A stretch of DNA of 64,000 nucleotides from JAHEZL01 sp046074525 (lineage in GTDB: Bacteria; Bacteroidota; Bacteroidia; Flavobacteriales_C; GCA-002722245). Made by a program: the position numbers and the translations under genes. The notes under the pieces were generated by a model. The model saw only the letters and a program-made list of their open reading frames with translations. It was not told the DNA's origin and ran no database searches. Shown one piece after another: positions 1 to 9,266 of this stretch; position 1 is the first letter of the stretch; each line of letters starts with the position of its first letter. The stretch lies in the NCBI GenBank assembly GCA_046074525.1, contig JBJTOK010000059.1, forward strand, positions 62,001 through 126,000, given 5' to 3'.

Positions 1-2178
1 AATAATGTCTTTGAAGTCGGTGTGGGGTGCTCCGATTTTACTGTTGACATTCAGGTTGTTTGTTGTCATTTCATTGTAGTTATCTGCGGCAGCGGCTTGA
101 TTCAAGCCGAGATATAAAGAACTTGCGTTGATAGGTAAGAAGCTGATACCATGGTTGTATTCAGGATTGTACGGTCCTGGCCACATTGCGCTTCCGAACC
201 ATGTTTGATAATTAACGCCCCAGCCCCACACCATACCAGCGGTATTGAACCAGTTGCCTGGAGGGTAAACTGCCTTGTCCTCATCCTGCCAGTATTGTCG
301 GTACCCCTCAATTTCAGTGGCATAAAGAAAAGCGCCTAAATCCCGTAAGGTTTTGTTGTTGGTTTCAGTTCCCCAAAGAGCTACACCCGAAGCGAAGTTA
401 AGGGCTTCAGAGCTGGATTCCTGATTATTCCCCGCCGTAAAATTGGCGTGGCCCGAAGCCCATGAATGTCCGGCATAAGGATCGAAATATCGAAGAAAAG
501 GGAATTGCGTATTGCTTCTGTCCCAGTTGGCAACGTCTTTAATAAGCATTTCTACCATAGGACCCCATTGGGTTTCCCAGGTATTATTGGGCTCAAATCT
601 GGCTACAGTAGCGGCCGCCTTAACAAAATAACCATAGCCAAAATGGTGGTCATTGAGCTGTCGGTCCGATTCAAAAGCCGAAGGCATGCCTATAAGTGAT
701 TGGAAGTTGGCGTCGTAGTAAAACTGGTCATCATTGGGTGCAGCAGCTTTTCCGGTGGTGAACCAGCGTTGCAAATAGTTTTTAGTCCAGGTGAGTAAGG
801 TATTCCGCGAAGTAATGTCTCCTACCATGTCGGCCAGTTCAGCGAGGTCACATACCTTTTGTAAGGCCACACCTGCGCCATAAATAGCCAGGGAAGCATT
901 GTCGGCATAGAAAAAGTAATTTTTTCCTTTAGCTACTTCCTGCTTTACGTAGTTAGCAATGCTGGCCTTGTTATAAGTTCCATAGTCGGGCATAGTAGGT
1001 AAAAATCCATGGTTGGTATGGGCATTGACGAAGGAAGTTCCTTCATAGACTTTCATTTCCCCACGTGCTGTTTTTGGATAAGAATAAGCTGTTGCAGAAG
1101 CTGAAGAGGAGGCATCAATATTTTTCCACTGATGGCGGTACATGGCCATAAGGGTTTTGGTTTCGGTACTGTTTCCCTGTGGAGTAGTGGTACAAGTGAA
1201 AGTGTTTTTTACCAAAGCTTTACATTCATCGTATTCCCATGAAACTTTTGTGTCGGTAATAAAGGCAAAAGCGAATTTGGCATAATAAGCCAGGGTAGCC
1301 GGAGAATTGTCGGGCAATACAGCGATGGAAAAATAATCTTGTCCGGCCGGCAATTGAACTTTTTGAGCGTCACGAGGGACATTATTATAAACCATGTCTC
1401 CTTCCATCTGGTTAAGGATATAGGAAGAGCTCAAGGTGGTTCCCGGAGGTAAAAATATACCGTAATGCTTACCGAGGATGGTCACTCCTCTTGCTTCAAC
1501 AGAGGCATTGGAAATAGTGGCAAAAGGAGCAGGTGTGCCGGCAACGTAACGCAAAGTAGGATTGCTTGTCCCGGCTTTCTTAAAGTAAACATAAGGGAAA
1601 CCATGTCCGGACGTGGCTTCAAGAACTCTTCCAGCGCCGTCGTCCCATTGCATGGTCACCGACCAGTCGCCATAACTTTTTACTTTGGTTCCTATATTGG
1701 CTGGGACATCCATTCCGTCCAATCCCACCCATAAATGATTTTCGCGATAATAATGGTAGTCTACTATACCTGAACCTGCATTGTTAGAGTACACCGGATT
1801 GTCTTCATATGCCATATTTAATCCATATCTGGTGGCCTGTATGCTCAAAGGGTGCGGATGCATGAGGAAGGAATAGGGAGCAATCAGCCAGTCGGGAAAA
1901 TAAGTGCTGTTGGGCATTTCATAGCTCCAGATAGCCGATGACCACCAGTCGTTGGTTTGAATTGGCTGAGAAAAACCTGGAACTACTTTTGGCTTTGCCC
2001 CTGTGCGGTCAACGTTGTCCACCCGCTGATAGTGGCTGGTACCGGGTGCGGGATTATTGGGTAGGATGGTAGCGCCTGTTGGTAAAGACAAGGTGTAACT
2101 CCCAGCTCCAACATTAACTGTCTGCGAAAAGACAGAAGTAGAAAGTACTATGGCTAGAATAAATAATCGGATACTCAT
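1..2178 (-). CDS. Secreted glycoside hydrolase family 81 (endo-beta-1,3-glucanase), 3' end outside window
   Basis: Reading leftward from the ATG at 2178 gives 726 codons with no stop up to the window edge, so the C-terminus is missing. The N-terminus is a signal peptide (about residues 1-19, ending VFSQ). Residues near 65-105 contain PIQTNDWWSSAIW followed by a HPHPLS segment, the N-terminal hallmark of GH81. NDHHFGYGY lies at about 509-517 and GNNQESSSEA at about 583-592. These are the two GH81 active-site blocks, where the family has its acid Asp and base Glu. GH81 enzymes cut beta-1,3-glucans (laminarin, fungal or algal wall glucan). Export to the periplasm or surface is inferred. A T9SS sorting domain may follow beyond the edge but cannot be seen. 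No SusC/SusD genes are nearby. Confidence 0.85.
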   Translation of the reverse strand, partial: MSIRLFILAIVLSTSVFSQTVNVGAGSYTLSLPTGATILPNNPAPGTSHYQRVDNVDRTGAKPKVVPGFSQPIQTNDWWSSAIWSYEMPNSTYFPDWLIAPYSFLMHPHPLSIQATRYGLNMAYEDNPVYSNNAGSGIVDYHYYRENHLWVGLDGMDVPANIGTKVKSYGDWSVTMQWDDGAGRVLEATSGHGFPYVYFKKAGTSNPTLRYVAGTPAPFATISNASVEARGVTILGKHYGIFLPPGTTLSSSYILNQMEGDMVYNNVPRDAQKVQLPAGQDYFSIAVLPDNSPATLAYYAKFAFAFITDTKVSWEYDECKALVKNTFTCTTTPQGNSTETKTLMAMYRHQWKNIDASSSASATAYSYPKTARGEMKVYEGTSFVNAHTNHGFLPTMPDYGTYNKASIANYVKQEVAKGKNYFFYADNASLAIYGAGVALQKVCDLAELADMVGDITSRNTLLTWTKNYLQRWFTTGKAAAPNDDQFYYDANFQSLIGMPSAFESDRQLNDHHFGYGYFVKAAATVARFEPNNTWETQWGPMVEMLIKDVANWDRSNTQFPFLRYFDPYAGHSWASGHANFTAGNNQESSSEALNFASGVALWGTETNNKTLRDLGAFLYATEIEGYRQYWQDEDKAVYPPGNWFNTAGMVWGWGVNYQTWFGSAMWPGPYNPEYNHGISFLPINASSLYLGLNQAAAADNYNEMTTNNLNVNSKIGAPHTDFKDII

Positions 2179-2490
2179 CTTTACAGGGTTACGTTGCGGA
2201 TAAAAAACAGTTGACGTATAAAAACCAGTTGTAAGCATATTCCCAATTTAAGGTTAATCTCAGCAGAAACAAAGTAAAACTGCTAAAAGTTACAGGTTAA
2301 ACTGTTGATTTACAATTAATTAGATTGCTATTAATTTGCGCGTATGAAGCAATTGTGTGTAGTTTTAAATAAATGATTTTCAATTGTTTGAAAATTCGAA
2401 TAACACTTGATTTTTGCGCTTAGAAAACAATTACCCCCTGAATTTTTTTCAGGGGGTGATAAGAAGTGAATGGAATTTGAATGTGCTTTT
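2179..2490. other. Intergenic region between GH81 and type B cargo genes
   Basis: About 310 AT-rich bases without a credible gene. It holds the terminator of the type B cargo gene (2433-2457) and the upstream region of the GH81 gene. No clear TAnnTTTG element was found close to the GH81 start. Confidence 0.6.
2433..2457 (-). terminator. Hairpin terminator of the type B cargo gene
   Basis: ACCCCCTGAA (2433-2442) and TTCAGGGGGT (2448-2457) form a perfect 10-bp stem with a 5-base loop. It lies 34 bases past the stop at 2491. On the minus strand the stem is followed by AATTGTTTTC, a modest U-rich tail. Confidence 0.8.
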
Positions 2491-5400
2491 TTAATCCTTG
2501 AGCAATGTTACATAACCCGTTTGCTCATAGCTTTTATTGGAAGAGTCGGTGTAGTTAACAATCCAGTAATAAGTTCCGGTGGAGGCAAGTTTATTCTGGA
2601 AGAGTCCATCCCATACCGGGACTGTTGGCAGGTTATTCTCAAACATTTTGAGTCCCCATCTGTCGTAAACCACAAAGTGCATCACCAAAATGTTTTCACT
2701 ATAGAAATTGTAATTACCACCTAACCCTCCTTTGATTTCTTCTTTTTCATTTCCGCATGGACGGAAATCGTCGTTGACGCCGTCATTGTTAGGAGTGAAA
2801 ACATTAGGGAAACAAAGCTCAATGGCATCACAATGCTCATCCACATAAATGGTGTCACTTGCCGAGCAATCAAATTGGTTGGTAACAGTCACCCAAACGC
2901 TGTCGATGTGCGACAATGAAGCAGTGTTGTCAGCATCGCCAGTCGACCATAATATAGAACTATAAGTATTGGCAATAGTGTCTTGCCAGAGTTGATTACC
3001 AGTAAAGCAAACTGTGGTATCGCCACCCAGGGAAACAGCTGGTTTGGGATGAATAGTTACTGTAAAAGAAGCCGACGCCTGACAATTATTATTGTCGGTT
3101 ACTACTACCGAATGATTGCCGCTGCCATTCACTGTAAGTGTGCTTAAAGCGCCTGCTGCGCCACCGTCCCAAGCATAGGTTGCAGGAGTAATAATAGTAG
3201 CATTTGCCGTAGCATCCAAAACAATAGTTCCGCAAGAGGAGGTATCATTCAAATTCATTACTGGAAAAGCGTTTACAGCAAGTGTTGCTGTATTGCTGCT
3301 GGTACAGGTGGTTGAAGGATCGGTGTAGGTGTAGGTAATTACATGCGGCCCCGTTGTAGTGGATGAAGGATCATAATTAGCGCCGTTTACGCCGCTGCCT
3401 GAATAAGTTCCACCCACAGGAGAGCCTCCGGTTAAGGCGAAAGCTGCTGTATTGATACAGGTGGAGGGAGTGCCGAGAGCCAGTGTTACAACAGGCAATG
3501 CATCCACAGTGATCTGATCCGTTGCTGTATTCACGCAAGTAGTCAGCGGATCTGTGTAAGAGTATGTGATGGTATGCGGCCCATTGCCGGCAACACTTGC
3601 GGTGAAAGTATTTCCGCCCGTTACCCCCGTTCCCGAGAAAGTTCCGCCGGTTGGTAATCCGCCGCTCAGGGCGAAAGCTGCCAGATCCCGACATACTTCA
3701 TTATCTGCCAGAGTGAAAGTCACCACTGGTAAAGCATTAATAGTAATAGCTTTTAAAGCTGTTGCACCGCAGGCACCTGGGGTGGTGTAATAAATAGTAT
3801 CAATGCCTGGATTGGCCAGTTTCGGATCATAATAGCCCGACGCAACATTGGTCATTCCCAGTCCGCTGAAAGTACTGAAAGTCCCGCCAGGTGTGTTGAC
3901 CTCAATGGTATCCACAGCGCCATTGATACAATAACTGGAAGCTGGTGAAGTGATAATAGGTGGAATGGAAGCAGGAATTACAACCTGAGCTGTATCTGAT
4001 ATCTTCATACAAACTTTGCCAATGTTGCCTGTAGCGGCTACCAGCAAACGGAACCATCCACTGCCGGAGATATTAGACAGGGTTACTTTTCCGCCTGTTA
4101 CCACTGCTGTAGCGGTGGAATCAGCCCATGTGAATCCACCATCGTGGCTCACCTGCCATTTGTAATCCAGACCGTTGGTTAATGCTTTCGATACGATACT
4201 CACTTTTGTTGGATCGCAGTCGCTCAAATTACTTGCAGCAGTATCAATCGCTGGTACATCGGCGATAGGGTTGCAGCATTTCTCTGTAATCTGGATAGGT
4301 ACGGGATCACAGGTGCTCATCACATTGAAGTTGAGATCAGCGAACATGTAGTGACTCGCATTCGGATTAGCAATGGTTACTATGCCGCCAACATTCTTAT
4401 TGATGGTGCCCTGGTATTCGAAGTTGGTACTTTCGCTGGAAGTTAAGGTATAAGTTCCGGCAGGCAGGGTCCAGTTAGTATTAACGGTGGTATTCGGACT
4501 GCCGTTGGCAGAACAAGGAATGTTCTGTGTGGTGGTTAAAGTCAGTGAGGAACCGTCGGTAATGGTATAGGTCACCGGTTTGGACGATCCGTTGTTACAC
4601 TGACCTCCACCCTGCAGTGGCGCCCATTCATTGAAGAATACCTTAAAGGAATTCAATACTACTGTTTGAGTAGTGGTAAAAGTCAAAGAAGTTGGTGTAG
4701 CATCAGGCCATCCTGTAGAGTTAGGGATAGAGGCAGGTCCGCCGCTTCCCAGCGGATTGGAAGTTGGGAGATCCTGTACCCATAAAGTCTGATTGCCGCT
4801 GGTTCCATTCGGTACATGCCAATCATAGGAAATACTGGTGCTGAGCAAAGGTGACATGCTTTGGTTGGCCGACCAGTTGTAGGTTTTACCGTTACCAATG
4901 TTGAGCGTAACCACAGTATCGGCGCAAATATCATAATCCAAATTCGTAGGAGCAACAGGTACTGAAGAAGTCACGTTGAAAGATCCACTATAGCCACAGC
5001 CCGATCCACCTGCTGCGGTAACAGTTACATTGTGCGCTCCTGCAGTAGTCACAGTGTAATTTCTGTTAGAACTTGTTCCCGACGGACCGCTCCAGCTGAT
5101 AGAAGCAATGGAGGAATTGGGAATGTTGAATCCGGCGTCGAGTGTGTATTGAGATGGTGTGCAAAGATCCAAGTCGGGGAGGGCCATTGAGAAGTTGCTG
5201 GTGACCACAACTGTATCAGTGATCGGACAACCCAATCCCGCCGAGTCGATGCACACGTAGTAGGTTCCTGCAGTGTTCACAGTAGTGGTTGGAGTAGAAG
5301 AACCGAAGGAAGTGAGTCCCGAGTTTTTCCAGGTGAAAGTTTTGTTGGTTGAACTCAGCTTGGTATCCAGCAACGCCGAACCACCGCCAGTGCACAGGGA

Positions 5401-6096
5401 TGCCTGGCTCACCATGAGTTTCTTGGGCTGAAGTGCATCAACGTTCGGAATGTTACCGCAACTGCTGTTGAAGGAGATATCGTCTAAAGCCAGGTCATTT
5501 CCCTGCGATTGTTTTTTTACGTTTTCGAGTCCGATGATAATATCACTTTGCGTACCTGCCGGGGATTTCCAGGTAACATAGTAAGGAATCCATTGTCCTG
5601 AAGTAGGATAGGGCAGGTCAATATCGGCACCTACCGCTACACCATTGATTCTCAACTGAACCTGTGAAGGGTTGTTCAATCCCAGGGGAGATTGATTTGA
5701 TACGTTGGCCAGCCAGCAAGAGAAGAAATAAGTTGTGTTTGGTGTGAGGTCGGCAGCCTTAATTGTTTGCTGCCAAAGGTTGGTATTGTTGGAGTTTCCC
5801 ACGTCGATGAGCATGAGGTTGGTTCCGCTGTGCGCTGTGGTAGGCAACATGTAGGTATTGTTGGCATTGTTGGCGTTTTGCACAATCCCCCATTGGTTCA
5901 CTGCTACCGGACCGTTGTAATTTCCGCTGTTCGGAAGAGTGCTGGAAAAGGAGCCATCGAGGCCATTGATCCCTTTTTCGAAGCTTCCGTTGATTACCAA
6001 CTCATTGCTTGGGTTGGGCGGACAAATTACCTGACTTTCCCCCGCTAAAGGAGCGAGTAAAACGATCAGGCTGCTAAAGAATATTTTACAGTTCAT
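2491..6096 (-). CDS. Large secreted Ig/PKD-repeat protein with T9SS type B sorting domain
   Basis: 1201 residues from the ATG at 6096, chosen because MNCKIFFSSLIVLLAPLAG is a signal peptide; an in-frame start at 6207 would bury it. After the signal comes a jelly-roll-like segment (NGSFEKG near residue 30, ALDDISF near 200), then many Ig/PKD-like modules rich in Thr, Gly and Asn. Two of the modules are near-identical tandem copies (roughly 850-1000, beginning LPVVT). The last 108 residues (1094-1201) start LCFPNVFTPNNDGVNDDF and include YDRWG and GTYYWIV. This is the gliding-motility-associated C-terminal (type B) domain that routes cargo through T9SS. It is probably a surface adhesin or matrix protein; the ligand is unknown. 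Confidence 0.85.
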   Translation of the reverse strand: MNCKIFFSSLIVLLAPLAGESQVICPPNPSNELVINGSFEKGINGLDGSFSSTLPNSGNYNGPVAVNQWGIVQNANNANNTYMLPTTAHSGTNLMLIDVGNSNNTNLWQQTIKAADLTPNTTYFFSCWLANVSNQSPLGLNNPSQVQLRINGVAVGADIDLPYPTSGQWIPYYVTWKSPAGTQSDIIIGLENVKKQSQGNDLALDDISFNSSCGNIPNVDALQPKKLMVSQASLCTGGGSALLDTKLSSTNKTFTWKNSGLTSFGSSTPTTTVNTAGTYYVCIDSAGLGCPITDTVVVTSNFSMALPDLDLCTPSQYTLDAGFNIPNSSIASISWSGPSGTSSNRNYTVTTAGAHNVTVTAAGGSGCGYSGSFNVTSSVPVAPTNLDYDICADTVVTLNIGNGKTYNWSANQSMSPLLSTSISYDWHVPNGTSGNQTLWVQDLPTSNPLGSGGPASIPNSTGWPDATPTSLTFTTTQTVVLNSFKVFFNEWAPLQGGGQCNNGSSKPVTYTITDGSSLTLTTTQNIPCSANGSPNTTVNTNWTLPAGTYTLTSSESTNFEYQGTINKNVGGIVTIANPNASHYMFADLNFNVMSTCDPVPIQITEKCCNPIADVPAIDTAASNLSDCDPTKVSIVSKALTNGLDYKWQVSHDGGFTWADSTATAVVTGGKVTLSNISGSGWFRLLVAATGNIGKVCMKISDTAQVVIPASIPPIITSPASSYCINGAVDTIEVNTPGGTFSTFSGLGMTNVASGYYDPKLANPGIDTIYYTTPGACGATALKAITINALPVVTFTLADNEVCRDLAAFALSGGLPTGGTFSGTGVTGGNTFTASVAGNGPHTITYSYTDPLTTCVNTATDQITVDALPVVTLALGTPSTCINTAAFALTGGSPVGGTYSGSGVNGANYDPSSTTTGPHVITYTYTDPSTTCTSSNTATLAVNAFPVMNLNDTSSCGTIVLDATANATIITPATYAWDGGAAGALSTLTVNGSGNHSVVVTDNNNCQASASFTVTIHPKPAVSLGGDTTVCFTGNQLWQDTIANTYSSILWSTGDADNTASLSHIDSVWVTVTNQFDCSASDTIYVDEHCDAIELCFPNVFTPNNDGVNDDFRPCGNEKEEIKGGLGGNYNFYSENILVMHFVVYDRWGLKMFENNLPTVPVWDGLFQNKLASTGTYYWIVNYTDSSNKSYEQTGYVTLLKD

Positions 6097-6324
6097 GTTT
6101 GGATTTTTACAGTAAGGGCTAAAACCCTGACATTCACTGCAAGTTACAGCCATATGGATGGCCTTTGTTGTACACAAGTCCGGATTGATGATAAACCCGT
6201 CCGCCAAATCAGGATTGAGTTTGGAGTGTAGGTATTGAGAGGCTTATACTCACATTTTTGGACACGAAATTCAATGCAAAATGTTTTGTTTGTTTGAGGG
6301 GAGGTCGCTGGATTAAAAAGCAAA

Positions 6325-6355
6325 AGGCTGCTTTCCTTTGGAGGAAAAGCAGCCT
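6325..6355 (-). terminator. Terminator after pdhC
   Basis: AGGCTGCTTT (6325-6334) pairs with AAAGCAGCCT (6346-6355), with further CC/GG pairing inside. Read on the minus strand it follows the pdhC stop by about 28 bases and is followed by TTTGCTTTTT, a typical intrinsic terminator. Confidence 0.8.
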
Positions 6356-6382
6356 GCTATAAGGAATAAATCACTTCAGAAT

Positions 6383-7633
6383 TTACATGAAAATCAACAC
6401 AGGGCTTTCCAGTGCTTTTTTCAGTGTTTGCAGAAAGGCAGCACCTGTAGCGCCATCCACCACGCGGTGGTCGCAGCTCAATGTTACTTTCATCATATTG
6501 CCTGGCACCACGGCGCCGTTTTTAACAACCGGTACCTGACGGATACCACCAACCGCTAAAATACAAGCATCTGGTGGGTTGATGATGGCGGTGAATTCCT
6601 CAATACCGAACATTCCCAGGTTGGAGATAGTGAAGGTATTTCCGGCCCAGTCATCAGGCGTTAATTTCTTGGTTTTGGCTCTTGCAGCGTAATCTTTCAC
6701 TTCAGCAGAGATTTCCTCTACTGATTTGGTATTGGCGAATTTTACTACAGGAACGATCAATCCGTCTTCCACAGCCATAGCCACACCGATATGGATATGC
6801 TCATTGTAGCGGATTCTGTCGCCCAGCCATGAAGAGTTGATTACAGGGTGTTTGCCCAAAGAATAGGCAACTGCTTTCAGCACAAGGTCATTGAAAGAAA
6901 CTTTTGCACCGCTTTCTTCGATGATTACTTTACGCACTTTCATAATCTCATCCATATCAATATCCATGGTGAGGTAGAAATGCGGAGCAGTAAAGAGGGA
7001 TTCGCTGAGTCGGGAAGCGATGATTTTTCTCATTTGAGAAATACCTACTTCGCTGAAGCTTTCTATTTGAGCTGCTTTCGCGTTTGGAGCATAATTATCG
7101 ATATCTCTTTTCACTACTCTTCCTCCATCACCTGAACCTCTTACTTTAGCGAGGTTAATGTGCCTTTCTTCCGCCAGTTTTTTGGCGAGTGGAGAAACAA
7201 AGAGGCGACCGGTATTTTCAGCTGGCGCAGGCGCCGCTTTTTTAGCAGCAGGTGCGGCAGGTGTTGGTGCAGCGGCTGGAGCCGGAGCTTTTGCTTCCGC
7301 TTTTGGAGCTGGCGCAGCAGCAGGGGCCGGAGCAGCTTCAGTAGCAGCTGGTTTTTTGTCTTTTTCAGCAGCAATCAGTGCAGAGACATCCTCTCCCGGT
7401 TTCCCGAGGATAGCAAGGATAGAATCCACAGGAGCAGTTTGTCCTTTTTCGCAACCAATATACAGGAGAGTACCATCCTGGAAAGATTCAAATTCCATGG
7501 TGGCTTTATCACTTTCGATTTCAGCGAGTAATTCTCCGGATTTTACAGTGTCTCCAACTTTTTTGTGCCATTCCGCCACCACTCCGGAAGTCATGGTGTC
7601 ACTCAATTTGGGCATTTTTACAATTTCGGCCAT
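6383..7633 (-). CDS. pdhC: Pyruvate dehydrogenase E2, dihydrolipoamide acetyltransferase
   Basis: 416 residues. It transfers the acetyl group from lipoamide to CoA in the cytosolic pyruvate dehydrogenase complex. Residues 1-77 form one lipoyl domain, with the lipoylated lysine at K43 in ESDKATMEF. A long Ala/Pro/Lys linker follows (about 88-145), then a peripheral subunit-binding domain (FVSPLAKKLAEE, about 145-182). The acyltransferase core ends with SCDHRVVDGA, whose His (about 389) is the catalytic base. It lies 13 bases downstream of pdhA on the same strand, so they are one operon. No E1-beta gene is present in this window. Confidence 0.95.
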   Translation of the reverse strand: MAEIVKMPKLSDTMTSGVVAEWHKKVGDTVKSGELLAEIESDKATMEFESFQDGTLLYIGCEKGQTAPVDSILAILGKPGEDVSALIAAEKDKKPAATEAAPAPAAAPAPKAEAKAPAPAAAPTPAAPAAKKAAPAPAENTGRLFVSPLAKKLAEERHINLAKVRGSGDGGRVVKRDIDNYAPNAKAAQIESFSEVGISQMRKIIASRLSESLFTAPHFYLTMDIDMDEIMKVRKVIIEESGAKVSFNDLVLKAVAYSLGKHPVINSSWLGDRIRYNEHIHIGVAMAVEDGLIVPVVKFANTKSVEEISAEVKDYAARAKTKKLTPDDWAGNTFTISNLGMFGIEEFTAIINPPDACILAVGGIRQVPVVKNGAVVPGNMMKVTLSCDHRVVDGATGAAFLQTLKKALESPVLIFM

Positions 7634-7646
7634 AGGGGTATCTTTA

Positions 7647-8654
7647 TTAGTCCATTATAAAAGGGTAATCCTTTTGGTGGTAAACATCTTTGTACAATTC
7701 ATCCAGTTCAGGGAAAGCAGATTCTTCGGCAAACTTAACGCTTTCGTCTACCTTTGCTTTCACTCTTTCCTCAATCGCTTCGAGTTCTTTTTCGGTAGCG
7801 TATTTTTTCTCCTTAATGGTATTCAATACGGAGTTCAAAGGATCCTGGTCTTTGTAGCACTCCACTTCCTCCTTGGTTCTATATTTTGCAGGATCCGACA
7901 TGGAGTGTCCTTTATAGCGGTAAGTTCTGATTTCGAGGAGGGTTGGTCCATCGCCTTTTCTTCCTCGGGCAGCAGCTTCTTCCACTGCATCAGCCACGGC
8001 TTCACATCTCATCCCGTCAACAGGGAAAGAAGGCATGTCGTAGGCAAGTCCTAATTTATAAAGATCAGTAACATTGGAAGTTCTTTCAACAGAAGTACCC
8101 ATTGCATACTGGTTGTTTTCAATAACAAAAATTACCGGAAGCTTCCAGGTCATAGCCATGTTAAGGGCTTCGTGGAAAGCACCCTGACGAACGGCACCGT
8201 CGCCCATGAAGCAAAGTGTTACCGCTTTATTGCCGTTGTATTTATCGGCGAAAGCGATACCTGCACCCAGTGGGATCTGCGCACCAACGATACCGTGACC
8301 GCCAAAGAAATTATGTTCTTTGTCGAACATGTGCATTGAACCACCTTTTCCTTTAGAAATACCGGTGATTTTGCCATATAATTCCGCCATAATCAATTTA
8401 GGGTCTGAACCTCTTCCTATAGGGTGGGCGTGATCTCTATAGGTTGTAATCATTTTGTCTTCTGGGGTAAGTACTGCTTCGCAACCTGCTACTACTGCTT
8501 CCTGTCCGATATAGAGGTGACAGAAACCTCTGATTTTTTGTTGTATGTAAAGCTGACCGGCTTTTTCCTCAAACTTGCGGATGAGGAGCATGAGCTCATA
8601 CCACATCAGGTAGGTCTCCTTGCCATACTTTTCTTTTACTTCTTTTTTTGCCAT
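7647..8654 (-). CDS. pdhA: Pyruvate dehydrogenase E1 component, alpha subunit
   Basis: 335 residues. It is the thiamine-diphosphate-dependent subunit that decarboxylates pyruvate, together with an E1-beta not seen here. The TPP motif begins GDGAVRQGAFHEALNMA and ends in ENNQYAMGTS. RDHAHPIGRG and the loop with YRYKGHSMSDP (phosphorylation-loop region in mitochondrial homologues) are present. The length is normal for the short bacterial E1-alpha. It is first gene of a pdhA-pdhC operon, with a good TAnnTTTG promoter element 25 bases upstream of the start. Confidence 0.95.
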   Translation of the reverse strand: MAKKEVKEKYGKETYLMWYELMLLIRKFEEKAGQLYIQQKIRGFCHLYIGQEAVVAGCEAVLTPEDKMITTYRDHAHPIGRGSDPKLIMAELYGKITGISKGKGGSMHMFDKEHNFFGGHGIVGAQIPLGAGIAFADKYNGNKAVTLCFMGDGAVRQGAFHEALNMAMTWKLPVIFVIENNQYAMGTSVERTSNVTDLYKLGLAYDMPSFPVDGMRCEAVADAVEEAAARGRKGDGPTLLEIRTYRYKGHSMSDPAKYRTKEEVECYKDQDPLNSVLNTIKEKKYATEKELEAIEERVKAKVDESVKFAEESAFPELDELYKDVYHQKDYPFIMD

Positions 8655-8677
8655 GATTTATTGATAGATTGAATCAG

Positions 8678-8686
8678 GCAAAAATA
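8678..8686 (-). promoter_or_regulatory. Bacteroidota-type -7 promoter element of pdhA
   Basis: The minus strand reads TATTTTTGC, a match to TAnnTTTGC, ending 24 bases before the pdhA ATG. No clear TTG -33 box was found at the expected spacing, so the assignment rests on the -7 element only. Confidence 0.55.
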
Positions 8687-8781
8687 GAAATCTTTGTGAG
8701 AAAACTGATAGAAAGCACCAGATTTTGTGAATACCCAACCCTGATACTGCGAAATAGCAGAAAAGAAAATGCGGCAGTAAA

Positions 8782-9264
8782 TTAGATCTTGTGAATGAGT
8801 GCTACGGCGTATGCATTAACGCCAAGTTCCGAACCAACATAACCCAGCTTTTCATTGGTGGTGGCCTTGATGGAGATCTGGCTCTCCTCAATTTTCATTA
8901 CACCAGCAAGGGTGGCGCGCATGGCTGGAATGTGAGGGGCAATTTTAGGACGTTCAAGTGAAAGTGTCACATCAATATTACCCACTGCATAGCTGTTTTT
9001 TTTCAGCAGTTCCATCACTTTTGCAAGGAGGATCTTGCTGTCGATGCCTTTGAATTCTTTCGAGGTGTCGGGAAAGTGTTTGCCAATGTCGCCTAATGCT
9101 GCAGCACCGAGCAGGGCATCGCAAATAGCGTGAATCATTACATCTGCATCTGAATGGCCGAGTGCGCCCTTGTAATGCTCGATTTTTATTCCACCAAGCC
9201 ACAGATCGCGCCCTTCCACCATCTGGTGAACGTCAAAGCCAAAACCGATTCTGAAAGGATACAT
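8782..9264 (-). CDS. ispF: 2-C-methyl-D-erythritol 2,4-cyclodiphosphate synthase
   Basis: 160 residues, the normal length. It cyclises CDP-methylerythritol 2-phosphate in the MEP isoprenoid pathway. FGFDVHQ (metal-binding Asp and His) is at the N-terminus. LGHSDADVMIHAICDALLGAAALGDIGKHFPD is the family signature, and IKATTNEKLGYVG near the end is the substrate-binding loop. It starts only 2 bases after the porV stop, so it is probably transcribed with the porU-porV genes. ispG, another MEP gene, lies at 47.9 kb in the same window. Confidence 0.95.
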   Translation of the reverse strand: MYPFRIGFGFDVHQMVEGRDLWLGGIKIEHYKGALGHSDADVMIHAICDALLGAAALGDIGKHFPDTSKEFKGIDSKILLAKVMELLKKNSYAVGNIDVTLSLERPKIAPHIPAMRATLAGVMKIEESQISIKATTNEKLGYVGSELGVNAYAVALIHKI

Positions 9265-9266
9265 GA

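Noticed and set aside
102..323. Short frame on the minus strand within the GH81 gene
   Set aside because: It is in another frame of the long GH81 reading, which is continuous to the window edge.
7158..8054. Open frame of 298 codons on the plus strand opposite pdhC and pdhA
   Set aside because: It is Ala/Gly/Ser-rich because it is antisense to the Ala/Pro linker of E2, and it crosses the junction of two well-supported genes.
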